A DNA stretch of 64,000 nucleotides from Pseudomonas lutea (GTDB taxonomy: Bacteria; Pseudomonadota; Gammaproteobacteria; Pseudomonadales; Pseudomonadaceae), in assembly GCF_000759445.1 (NCBI RefSeq), contig NZ_JRMB01000004.1, positions 248,001-312,000 on the forward strand, written 5' to 3'. Shown in pieces: positions 55,076 through 64,000 of the stretch. The stretch's first letter is position 1. Each line of letters begins with the position of its first letter. The position numbers and the translations under genes are program-made. Under the pieces are notes generated by a model. That model searched no databases and was not told the DNA's origin. It saw only the letters and a program-made list of their open reading frames with translations.

Positions 55076-55639
55076 ATGAATATCGGAAATGGACTACGAA
55101 CGATACTCTCACTCGCCGCTGTGATGATCGTGGTGCAGGTGGTTAACTCGCTGACCGCCAACAGCCTGCTGTCGCATGGCCTGGTGCCGAGAACCGTTTC
55201 AGGTCTGCAGGGCATCTTTTTCTCGCCTTTCCTGCATGGCTCGGTACGTCACTTGCTGAGCAATCTCCTGCCGTTTGTGGTGCTGAGTTGGCTGGTGGCG
55301 ACCGAGGGGCTTCAACGTTACATCCGTGTGGCGGTGCTCGTTGTCGTGCTGGGAGGCCTGATGGTCTGGGTTGTCGGCCGACCGGTTATCCACGTGGGGG
55401 CCAGTGGTCTTATTTTCGGGTTGTGGGCGTATCTACTGGCTCGAGGGTGGTATCAGCGCAGCCTGGCGAGTTTCGCGATTGCCCTGGTGACCCTGCTGGG
55501 TTACAGCGGGCTGGTCTTCGGTTTCGTTCCAGTGCCTGGCGTATCGATTGAGTCACACCTGTGTGGCGCGCTTGCCGGTATCGTGACGGCTTGGCTGATG
55601 CACTCGCGGCGGCTTCTCGAAAAAGGCCCTGCGAGCTGA
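55076..55639 (+). CDS. Rhomboid-family intramembrane serine protease
   Basis: A 187-residue six-helix membrane protein. Nucleophile Ser110 lies in VGASGLIFG and catalytic His161 in ESHLCGALAG; HLLSNLLP (59-66) supplies the oxyanion-side His/Asn. The GASG, H and HxxxN set is complete, so it should be active. Its place between yjfJ and yjfK has no counterpart in the E. coli yjf operon. It may cleave a membrane partner such as the YjfM lipoprotein or YjfL; the substrate is unknown. Confidence 0.85.
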   Translation: MNIGNGLRTILSLAAVMIVVQVVNSLTANSLLSHGLVPRTVSGLQGIFFSPFLHGSVRHLLSNLLPFVVLSWLVATEGLQRYIRVAVLVVVLGGLMVWVVGRPVIHVGASGLIFGLWAYLLARGWYQRSLASFAIALVTLLGYSGLVFGFVPVPGVSIESHLCGALAGIVTAWLMHSRRLLEKGPAS

Positions 55640-55689
55640 GTTGCAGCATTTTTCCATATCGCCTCGGCGCGACTTCAAGGAGTTGAATC

Positions 55690-56358
55690 ATGAGTTGGAT
55701 CAAACGCGCGTTAGGCCTTGCGGCACCCAATCCACCCGCCGGTTCCGAATCACTTGCCAATAGCAATTTGCTTAATCCATTCGGGTTGGCTACTGGCCGA
55801 ATGCTGGACCTCGACGACTCTCTGAAGCTGATGCTCGACGGTCATTCAGAGTTGATTGTCCCCAACGAGGAAGTGGTCTGGTCGGTTGGGCAGGTTGACC
55901 TTGGACAATCCGTGCGGCTGGTACGCTTCTACTTCGAGGACGAAGATTACTGGATGCAGGTCATGATGAACGGGCCTTCGGCTGAAGACGTTCAGGACAT
56001 CATCCTGTTTGGCTACAGCAGCGCCGTGACGATCAACAGCGAGGCGGAACTCAAGCGTCTGGTGGGGCCTGCCTCCAAAGTGGGCCTACCCGTGTACGAG
56101 CACGACGGCTGGGAGTACGGCCGTCAGTGGGGCACCGAAGAGGGCCAGACCGAGCTCACGCCAATGGATGAGCACGTTGTCAGTCCGGACGGTACCTACC
56201 GTATCAAGCACCTGAGCATGTTGTACGCGCGGGACACCGGCCTGGTGGACCGTCGCGAGTTTCTACTGCTGTCTGTCGAGGAGGATGAGGAAGGTATCGT
56301 CACCCTCACTACATCTGTCGGCGTGACCCTGCAGTCCACAGATTTCACTGTCATTTAA
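55690..56358 (+). CDS. yjfK: YjfK-like DUF2491 protein
   Basis: A 222-residue soluble protein of the DUF2491 family. Recognisable stretches: GRMLDLDDSLKLMLDGHSELIVPNEE, RFYFEDEDYWMQVMM and YGRQWGTEEGQTELTPMDE. No signal peptide or membrane segment. ATG at 55690 has AAGGAG upstream. The next gene follows in 13 bases. Function unknown; always found with YjfJ/YjfL/YjfC-type genes. Confidence 0.85.
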   Translation: MSWIKRALGLAAPNPPAGSESLANSNLLNPFGLATGRMLDLDDSLKLMLDGHSELIVPNEEVVWSVGQVDLGQSVRLVRFYFEDEDYWMQVMMNGPSAEDVQDIILFGYSSAVTINSEAELKRLVGPASKVGLPVYEHDGWEYGRQWGTEEGQTELTPMDEHVVSPDGTYRIKHLSMLYARDTGLVDRREFLLLSVEEDEEGIVTLTTSVGVTLQSTDFTVI

Positions 56359-56371
56359 AAGGAAGTAAACA

Positions 56372-56797
56372 ATGCTCGACGCGCTTCGCATGTCCCTCAA
56401 CTTCCAGTCGGTGCTGAGCTTTCTGGTCTACATCATTGTGGCCGCCGTATTGTTCGCGTTGTTTCAGATGGCTTACACACGTCTGACCCCGCACAAGGAG
56501 TTCGTCCAGATCCGTGAGGGCAATGTTGCCGCCGCAGTGGCGTTGGGTGGCGCGCTGATCGGCTTCGCCTTGCCTGCTAGCAACGTGATCGCCTACAGCA
56601 TCAGCGTTCTGGATGTGGTCATCTGGGCAGTCATCGCCGCTTTCGTCCAGTTGCTGGCCTTCACCGCCACCAGCATGGTCTTGAAGGATCTGTCCGCGCG
56701 CATCACCCGGGGCGAGCTGGCCGCGGCGATCTACGCGGCCAGCGTCTCGATCAGTGTCGGTTTTCTCAATTCGGCCTGCATGACGCCGTCGACCTGA
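56372..56797 (+). CDS. yjfL: YjfL-like DUF350 membrane protein
   Basis: A 141-residue protein with four membrane helices (VLSFLVYIIVAAVLFALFQMAY; VAAAVALGGALIGFALPAS; ISVLDVVIWAVIAAFVQLLAF; LAAAIYAASVSISVGFLNSA), the two-repeat DUF350 layout. DUF350 proteins recur with Psp-type and ATP-grasp genes. It may anchor or guide the PspA-like protein at the membrane. RBS AAGGAAG at 56359-56365. Confidence 0.87.
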   Translation: MLDALRMSLNFQSVLSFLVYIIVAAVLFALFQMAYTRLTPHKEFVQIREGNVAAAVALGGALIGFALPASNVIAYSISVLDVVIWAVIAAFVQLLAFTATSMVLKDLSARITRGELAAAIYAASVSISVGFLNSACMTPST

Positions 56798-56823
56798 TCG
56801 CTTGTGATCGAAAGGAGTTATCG

Positions 56824-57549
56824 ATGAGACGTAGTTCCCTGAAACTGGTTCTGGCGGGCACGCTGCCGCTGGCCCTGAGCGCATGCAGCAAGTCCGACAC
56901 CGTGGAGGTTTCTGCGCAGCAAACCTATCCATCAGTCCAGGCCTGTGTGGATCAGAAAGTCCCGGTAGACATTTGCTCGGACGCCTACATGAGCGCGCTG
57001 GCGGAGCACCGCCGTATCGCCCCGACCTATGACGACGCTGCTTCGTGTGAAGCGGATTTCGTCCCTGATTACTGCCAGCAGAACACCGATGGCAAGTTCA
57101 CCCCCAAGCTGGGCGGCTTTCAGCTGGAGCTCTCTGGCGAGCTTCCCAAATCCCAGGTCGACGCCGCGAAGTCCCAGGCCGAGCAATCGGGCGGCGGAGG
57201 CGGTGGCTTCGGCTCCGGAGTGAACGGCTTCCTGATGGGAATGCTCGTCAGCAACATGGTCAACGGATTCACCGGCGGCGGTGGTCGTTACTACTCGCAA
57301 CCCATTTACCAGGAACGCGACTCGCGCGGCGGTTACCAGACTTCCACGTTGTCTCGCCAGATCGAGCGCGGCAAAACCTTCGGCAATTCCAGCCAGGCGC
57401 GAAGCAGCTCGACCGGTACGTACTCCAAAAGCACATTGGGCCGTAATTCATCGGTTTCATCGTCCGTGTCCCGTGGCGGTTTCGGCAGTCAGGCCACCGC
57501 CCGCAGCGGTTGGGGCGGCAAAAGCAGTGGCTCAAGCTTCGGCGGATAA
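56824..57549 (+). CDS. yjfM: YjfM-like DUF1190 lipoprotein
   Basis: A 241-residue lipoprotein. Signal MRRSSLKLVLAGTLPLALSAC with Cys21 in the lipobox LSAC. DUF1190 segment (about 35-115) includes CVDQKVPVDICSDAYM and CEADFVPDYCQQN, with paired Cys. Residues about 120-241 are low-complexity, rich in Gly and Ser (GGGGGGFGSGVNGF; RSSSTGTYSKSTLGRNSS). The Ser/Gly tail could be a target of peptide-type ligation or a flexible periplasmic linker. Positioned directly before the ATP-grasp gene. Confidence 0.87.
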   Translation: MRRSSLKLVLAGTLPLALSACSKSDTVEVSAQQTYPSVQACVDQKVPVDICSDAYMSALAEHRRIAPTYDDAASCEADFVPDYCQQNTDGKFTPKLGGFQLELSGELPKSQVDAAKSQAEQSGGGGGGFGSGVNGFLMGMLVSNMVNGFTGGGGRYYSQPIYQERDSRGGYQTSTLSRQIERGKTFGNSSQARSSSTGTYSKSTLGRNSSVSSSVSRGGFGSQATARSGWGGKSSGSSFGG

Positions 57550-57564
57550 CACAGGACGTTGCCC

Positions 57565-58722
57565 ATGAAAAGGATCAGCATCGAGGAGCGGCCGGACTGG
57601 CGGCAGACCGCCGAGCGTGAGGGGTTCGACTTCCATACCATCGACGGCGAACGCTATTGGGATGAGCGGGCCTATTACCAGTTCACGGAAGCGCAGATCA
57701 CCCGCGATATCGAAGCGCCCACCCAAGAACTGCATGCCATGTGCCTGGATGTCGTGGAGAAGGTCGTCGAGAGTGAGGAGCTGTTGACGCGACTTGCCAT
57801 CCCTCCGGCGTTTTTCGATCTGGTCCGCACTTCCTGGAAGGAAGGCCACCCACATCTTTATGGCCGTTTCGACTTCAGCTACGACGGCGAGAACCCCGCC
57901 AAGCTGCTGGAAGCGAACATGGACACGCCCACGTCGGCTTACGAGGCCGGCGCGTTTCAGCTCATCTGGCTTGAAGAGCAGATCCAGCGCGGCGTTCTGC
58001 CCGCGCACGCTTCACAATTCAACTCGATGGCCGAAGACCTGGTCCGGGCGTTTCTGGCGATCAGGGACGGCGGGCCGTTTTACTTCTCATCGATGTCAGG
58101 TTCGACAGAAGACAAAGGCACCACCGAGTTCCTGCGCAAAATGGCCGAGCATGCAGGCATCGAAACGCGCCATATCGACATTGAGGACATTGGCCTCAAC
58201 GCCGAAGGCAGATTCGTCGATCTCCAGGGCCGTTGGATCGAGCGCATTTTCAAGCTGCACGCCTGGGAACATGTGTTCCATGAGCCGCATGGTCAGGCCA
58301 TCCCGCAATGCGATACGCAATTCATCGAGCCTGCGTGGAAGGCCATCGTCTCCAATAAAGGCATCCTGCCTTTGCTGTGGGAATACAACGAAGGTCATCC
58401 CAATCTGCTCCCGTCCTTCGTCGACAAGCACCCGCAGTCTGCGGTGCCGAAAGGCTGGGTTCGCAAGCCGTACTTCTCTCGGGAGGGCGCCAATATCGAG
58501 ATTCGGACGCCGAACGACCAGGTCATTTTCGAAGATGGCCCCTACAACGACGCACCCTACATCCTGCAAGCGTTCGCCCCGCTGCCGCGTTTCGGCGACA
58601 GCTACACGCTGATCGGATCATGGGTGGTGGGTGATACAGCGTCGGGGATCGGCATTCGCGAAGACGACAGCCTGATCACCAAGGACAGCAGCCGGTTCCT
58701 GCCGCATGTCGTGATCGACTGA
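57565..58722 (+). CDS. yjfC: Glutathionylspermidine-synthase-type ATP-grasp ligase (YjfC-like)
   Basis: A 385-residue amide ligase of the glutathionylspermidine synthetase C-terminal family. N-terminal MKRISIEERPDWRQTAEREGF, then the family's YGRFDFSYDG, KLLEANMDTPTSAYEAGAFQ, and LPLLWEYNEGHPNLLPSFVD, VRKPYFSREGANIEI and GSWVVGDTASGIGIREDDSLIT, the ATP-grasp core with acidic metal ligands. It lacks the amidase domain of Gss. It would ligate an amine (polyamine, peptide or lipoprotein) to a carboxylate; the substrate is unknown. ATG at 57565. Last gene of the operon; a terminator follows. Confidence 0.88.
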   Translation: MKRISIEERPDWRQTAEREGFDFHTIDGERYWDERAYYQFTEAQITRDIEAPTQELHAMCLDVVEKVVESEELLTRLAIPPAFFDLVRTSWKEGHPHLYGRFDFSYDGENPAKLLEANMDTPTSAYEAGAFQLIWLEEQIQRGVLPAHASQFNSMAEDLVRAFLAIRDGGPFYFSSMSGSTEDKGTTEFLRKMAEHAGIETRHIDIEDIGLNAEGRFVDLQGRWIERIFKLHAWEHVFHEPHGQAIPQCDTQFIEPAWKAIVSNKGILPLLWEYNEGHPNLLPSFVDKHPQSAVPKGWVRKPYFSREGANIEIRTPNDQVIFEDGPYNDAPYILQAFAPLPRFGDSYTLIGSWVVGDTASGIGIREDDSLITKDSSRFLPHVVID

Positions 58723-58770
58723 CTCGGTAGCGTGCGCAAGCCACTCACGGATTGCGCTGAGCCAGAACGA

Positions 58771-58799
58771 AAAAAAGCCGCGCAATGCGCGGCTTTTTA
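58771..58799. terminator. Bidirectional terminator between the yjf operon and tRNA-Ile2
   Basis: aaaaaagccgcgc-aat-gcgcggcttttt: an 8-bp GC-rich stem with A-run and T-run on either side, so it serves the plus-strand operon and the minus-strand tRNA. Confidence 0.9.
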
Positions 58800-58801
58800 T
58801 T

Positions 58802-58878
<77 letters not shown>

Positions 58879-58893
58879 TCAGTAGGCCGCGGA

Positions 58894-61800
58894 TTATAAC
58901 GACGGTTTACTCGCTGTGCTATCCGAAAAGTCTGAAACGCTCATACGAAGAAACGTCGCGCTGAATACATCCGCGCGCAGGGGCAGGCTGACGAGGTAGC
59001 CCTGGATCTGTTCGCAGCCTTCGTCCGCCAGGAATTGCTGCTGCTCGAAGGTTTCGACGCCTTCCGCGATCACGGTGAGCTGCATGCTGCGGCCCAGCGC
59101 AATGATCGCGCGCACGATGGCCGCGTCGTGGGGATCATCGGGCAGGCCGCGTACGAACGACTGATCGATCTTGAGGATGTCCAGTGGCAAACGCTTAAGG
59201 TAACTCAGCGAAGAATACCCCGTGCCGAAGTCGTCGATCGCGAGTTGAACCCCAAGTTTCTTCAGTCGATGCAGGACCGAAAGCGCTTCTTCGGTCTGCG
59301 ACATGATGAAGTTTTCAGTGATCTCCAGTTGCAGGCATCCAGGTTGCAGCTGGTATTGAAGCAGCAGGCGCTCAATGCGGTTGACCAGATTGGGTTGGCG
59401 CAGCTGGGCCCCTGCCAGGTTGACCGACAACGGGCCGAACACGTCGTACCGCTGATTCCATTCATGCATTTGTTGGCAGGCTTTATCGAGCACCCACTCG
59501 CCAATCTGCAAGATCATCCCGTTCTCTTCCGCCAGCGGAATAAACCGCTCGGGCGGCACGTCGCCAAAGGTGGGATGGAACCAGCGCAACAGCGCTTCGG
59601 CGCCGACGAGTCGTTGTGTCAGCAGGCTGAGTTTGGGTTGATAGGAGAGGGTGAACTCGTCACGCTCGATGGCGCGACGCAGCTCATGCTCCAAGGCAAT
59701 TCGCTCGCTGGCTTGGGCGGTCAGGTCGCGGGTGTAGTGCTCGACCCGGTTGCGACCCTTGGCCTTGGATCGATACATCGCCGCATCAGCATTTTTGATC
59801 AGCGTCGCGACATCTGCTCCGTCTGTAGGGAACAACGCACTGCCAATGCTGGTGCTCATGAAGAACTCGTGTTCGCCCGCCTGAAAGGGCGCTGCGAAGC
59901 TGCTGAGCAGTTTGGTGGCGACAGCTTGTGCGTCACTCGCATGCTGCAGACCAGGCAATAGAATGATGAACTCGTCGCCGCCCAGTCGTGCCACCGTGTC
60001 GATGTCGCGCAGGCTCTCCTTCAAGCGCAGCGCGATGCTCTTCAGCAGCAGATCGCCGACGGGGTGGCCGAGGCTGTCGTTGATGTGTTTGAAGCGGTCC
60101 AGATCCAGAAACAGGACAGCGCCCAGGCTTTGGGCCTCCTTTGAATGAAGCAGCGCGCTGTGCAAACGGCTTTCAAACAGTGTCCGGTTGGGCAAGCCGG
60201 TCAACGGGTCGTGGTGCGCCTGGTAATCCAGCCGAGCCTGAGCCTGCTTCAAGCTGGAAATATCCGCGAACACTGCGACGAAGTGGGTGATGAGTTTGTC
60301 GCGGTTGCGCACAGCGCTGATGGTCAGCCAGCTCGGGTAGACCTCGCCATTCTTGCGCCTGTTGCTGATTTCGCCCTGCCAGTGACCTTCTGCTGTGAGC
60401 TGGTGCCACATCGCTGCGTAGAAAGCGCTGTCGTGAATGCCGGACGCCAGAAGCCGGGGCGTCTCGCCGAGCGCTTCGAATTCGCTGTAGCCGGTGATTT
60501 CACTGAACGCCCGGTTGACCGCATTGATCCGCTGGCGGGTGTCGGTGATCAGTACGCCTTCGGCGGTGCTTTCGAAGACGGTCGCCGCCAGTTGGAGTTT
60601 TTCCTGCATCTGCTGGCGGTCTGTGATGTCGCGCGCGATGGTCAGCATGCAGTCTTCACCGGCGATCGGCAGCGGGCGCGCGGAGATTTCACACAGGCGG
60701 ATCTGACCATCCCTGCGACGGATGTGGCTGGTGAAGTCCTTCACAAAGCCGTCACGGCTCAATTGTTCAACCAGTTCCTCTCGCTCTTTGAGGTCTACCC
60801 AGATGCCCAGGTCCAGGGTAGTCCGATCCAGCGACAGTGAGCTGTGGTAGCCGGTGATCCGGCTGAAACCATCGTTCACCTCCACCAGCAGGCCGTCACT
60901 CTGCCGTGTGATAAGCAGCCCATCGGGCGAGGAGTGGAAGGCCTTGGCGAACTTTTCTTCAGACATTTGCAGCTGCTGCTGGGCTTCCTTGAGCGGCGTG
61001 ATGTCCCTCACCACCAACACCACGGCGGGAGTGGAATCCAGGTCAAAGGGTTCTGCAGACAGCAGCCCGGTGAAGAGTCGGCCGTCACTGCGCCGGAACG
61101 GCATTTCCAGATTACGGATGCTGCCCTTTTGAAGCCGTCGCAACAGACTCTGGCCAATGTCCGGAATGCCCCAGATATTCAGCTCGGAGGGGACGCGCCC
61201 AACGACCTCCTGAGGGCTCATGCCGATCTGCTCGACGAACGCCGGGTTGGCTTCCAGAAGACAGCCGTCGCAAAGGCGTGCAATGACGAGCATGTCGGGG
61301 CATTGCGCGAACACCGATGCAAACTTGCCCTCCGACAAGCGCAGTGCTTCTTCGGTCTGCTTGGCTTCGCTGATGTCGATCATCAACCCGCGCATCACCG
61401 GCTCACTGCCGTAGCCGATCATGCTCACGATGTCTCGAATCCAGACGACTCTGCCGTCCGCAGTCAGTACGCGGTAGTCAACGCTGTGATCGTTGCCTTT
61501 GGCTACTTCCTGATCGCAATAGGCCTGAGCATCGGCAATGTCATCCGGATGGACAATGCTTTGCCAGAACCCGGGTCTGCGCCATTGATGCAGCGGGTAG
61601 CCCAGCAGGTCCTGCGCATGCGGCGAAACATAGTTATAGGAATAGTCGTGCGTATTGGCCTCCCATGCGATAGCCGAAAGGCTCTCGATCATGCCGCGGT
61701 AGTGATACTCACTGCTTCGCAGCTCTTGCTCGAGCGCGATGCGCCTGGAGATTTCGGAGCTGAGGCGCCGGTTGATTCGCACCACGATGGCCAAGACAGT

Positions 61801-62142
61801 TGTGAGGAACAGCAGTCCAGGAAGCCCGATCAGCAGAAACTCTTGCCACAGCTTGCTGTGTTCGCTTGTCTGGATGATTGCGGGCGATATGGCTAGCGTG
61901 TCATCCGGATTGATGAGCCGATCGGCTTGGCGCGCGGTGTCGACGCCGACAAAGCGGTTGACGATCAACGGAGGAGGCGGGCCGTCGGTTGCCTCAGATG
62001 CAGGTGCGTTTTGGGCATACATGCCGGTGGGCGAGGCCTGACTCGGTCCTTGCCCGATGTTTTCAGCGAGAGCCAGCGACTGGGCGGGCAGTGCAGTCGG
62101 AATGAGAAAGCACAGGAGAGCAATGGTGGGCATCCAAACCAT
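58894..62142 (-). CDS. PAS-GGDEF-EAL c-di-GMP protein, RmcA-like
   Basis: A 1082-residue membrane protein. A signal-like segment (about 1-20), a short periplasmic stretch of about 80 residues, and one helix (about 104-122, LLIGLPGLLFLTTVLAIVV) precede four PAS domains (about 145-645). GGDEF (about 655-815) has RLGGDEFIILLPG; EAL (about 825-1075) has VGAEALLRWF, ENFIMSQTEEAL and IDDFGTGYSSL, so both active sites look intact. The neighbour rpoD and domain order match P. aeruginosa RmcA, a redox/phenazine-sensitive phosphodiesterase. Unlike RmcA, no Venus-flytrap sensor domain precedes the helix. ATG at 62142 has GAGG upstream. Confidence 0.88.
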   Translation of the reverse strand: MVWMPTIALLCFLIPTALPAQSLALAENIGQGPSQASPTGMYAQNAPASEATDGPPPPLIVNRFVGVDTARQADRLINPDDTLAISPAIIQTSEHSKLWQEFLLIGLPGLLFLTTVLAIVVRINRRLSSEISRRIALEQELRSSEYHYRGMIESLSAIAWEANTHDYSYNYVSPHAQDLLGYPLHQWRRPGFWQSIVHPDDIADAQAYCDQEVAKGNDHSVDYRVLTADGRVVWIRDIVSMIGYGSEPVMRGLMIDISEAKQTEEALRLSEGKFASVFAQCPDMLVIARLCDGCLLEANPAFVEQIGMSPQEVVGRVPSELNIWGIPDIGQSLLRRLQKGSIRNLEMPFRRSDGRLFTGLLSAEPFDLDSTPAVVLVVRDITPLKEAQQQLQMSEEKFAKAFHSSPDGLLITRQSDGLLVEVNDGFSRITGYHSSLSLDRTTLDLGIWVDLKEREELVEQLSRDGFVKDFTSHIRRRDGQIRLCEISARPLPIAGEDCMLTIARDITDRQQMQEKLQLAATVFESTAEGVLITDTRQRINAVNRAFSEITGYSEFEALGETPRLLASGIHDSAFYAAMWHQLTAEGHWQGEISNRRKNGEVYPSWLTISAVRNRDKLITHFVAVFADISSLKQAQARLDYQAHHDPLTGLPNRTLFESRLHSALLHSKEAQSLGAVLFLDLDRFKHINDSLGHPVGDLLLKSIALRLKESLRDIDTVARLGGDEFIILLPGLQHASDAQAVATKLLSSFAAPFQAGEHEFFMSTSIGSALFPTDGADVATLIKNADAAMYRSKAKGRNRVEHYTRDLTAQASERIALEHELRRAIERDEFTLSYQPKLSLLTQRLVGAEALLRWFHPTFGDVPPERFIPLAEENGMILQIGEWVLDKACQQMHEWNQRYDVFGPLSVNLAGAQLRQPNLVNRIERLLLQYQLQPGCLQLEITENFIMSQTEEALSVLHRLKKLGVQLAIDDFGTGYSSLSYLKRLPLDILKIDQSFVRGLPDDPHDAAIVRAIIALGRSMQLTVIAEGVETFEQQQFLADEGCEQIQGYLVSLPLRADVFSATFLRMSVSDFSDSTASKPSL

Positions 62143-62234
62143 GGCAGCCTCAAGGATTGAGTGTTAACAATTCGTCGAGTGTAGCCGGACTGTTCAACGA
62201 TGGCACTTTGCCGGAAATTTATTCCTTGAAACGC

Positions 62235-62266
62235 AAAACCCCCAGCAATGCCGGGGGTTTTGGTTT
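62235..62266. terminator. Terminator of rpoD
   Basis: aaaacccccagcaatgccgggggtttt: an 11-bp stem with A/T runs at both sides. It starts about 14 bases after the rpoD stop on the minus strand; it can work in both directions. Confidence 0.9.
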
Positions 62267-62279
62267 TTTTACGTGCAGC

Positions 62280-64000
<1,721 letters not shown>

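Overview
The window is a chromosomal segment of a Pseudomonas, most likely of the fluorescens/syringae lineage. Support: the linked order FecI/FecR/TonB receptor – glcB – rarD – srkA – modE-like – comF – bioBFHCD – acyl-CoA dehydrogenases; a pqqFABCDE cluster; davBA; a GacA-dependent RsmX-type RNA; tRNA-Ile2 and an RmcA-like c-di-GMP protein beside rpoD; and Pseudomonas-type REP elements (core gtaggagcgcgcttgcccgcga). No phage, IS element, integrase or CRISPR array is visible. Most of it is core genome, with a few accessory cassettes.

Layout. 1-3.8 kb: 3' end of a retropepsin-like protease gene, a 43-bp tandem array, a glutathione S-transferase, a sugar-acid MFS transporter and an unrecognised overlapping gene pair. 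4.1-10.1 kb: an iron-uptake block read right to left, ECF sigma (FiuI-like), FecR-type regulator (FiuR-like), STN-containing TonB receptor (FiuA-like), PepSY membrane protein and a 63-residue membrane protein, with Fur-like sites and a 111-bp tandem REP array. 10.2-22.6 kb: DnaQ-like exonuclease plus cNMP/CBS/DUF294 protein, a lone receiver protein, four tandem REPIN-plus-terminator units, malate synthase G, gcvR, rarD, srkA, phoX and a ModE-like regulator. 22.7-28.2 kb: comF divergent from bioBFHCD, with a BirA operator between them.

28.3-34.5 kb: a tiny flagellar-rod-like protein, then two paralogous acyl-CoA dehydrogenases flanking a diguanylate cyclase; both have PsrA-like palindromes upstream. 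Directly after them lies a GacA box and an RsmX-type RNA with nine GGA motifs. 34.6-43.7 kb: a Pmp3-family peptide, an EamA transporter and pqqFABCDE with an S9 peptidase, including the 23-residue pqqA gene and a hairpin terminator between pqqA and pqqB. 43.8-46.9 kb: davBA (lysine to 5-aminovalerate) with an Lrp-type regulator. 47.2-51.3 kb: an overlapping permease / four-carbon sugar-acid kinase / PdxA2-type dehydrogenase operon and its DeoR-type regulator. 51.4-52.4 kb: PPK2 behind a three-repeat Pho box.

53.6-58.7 kb is the most system-like region: yjfI (DUF2170), yjfJ (PspA/IM30), a rhomboid protease, yjfK (DUF2491), yjfL (DUF350), yjfM (DUF1190 lipoprotein) and yjfC (glutathionylspermidine-synthase-type ATP-grasp). 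It is an envelope-associated module of unknown function, here with an intramembrane protease inserted. The window closes with tRNA-Ile2(CAU), an RmcA-like PAS-GGDEF-EAL protein with a shortened N-terminus, and rpoD, cut by the right edge.
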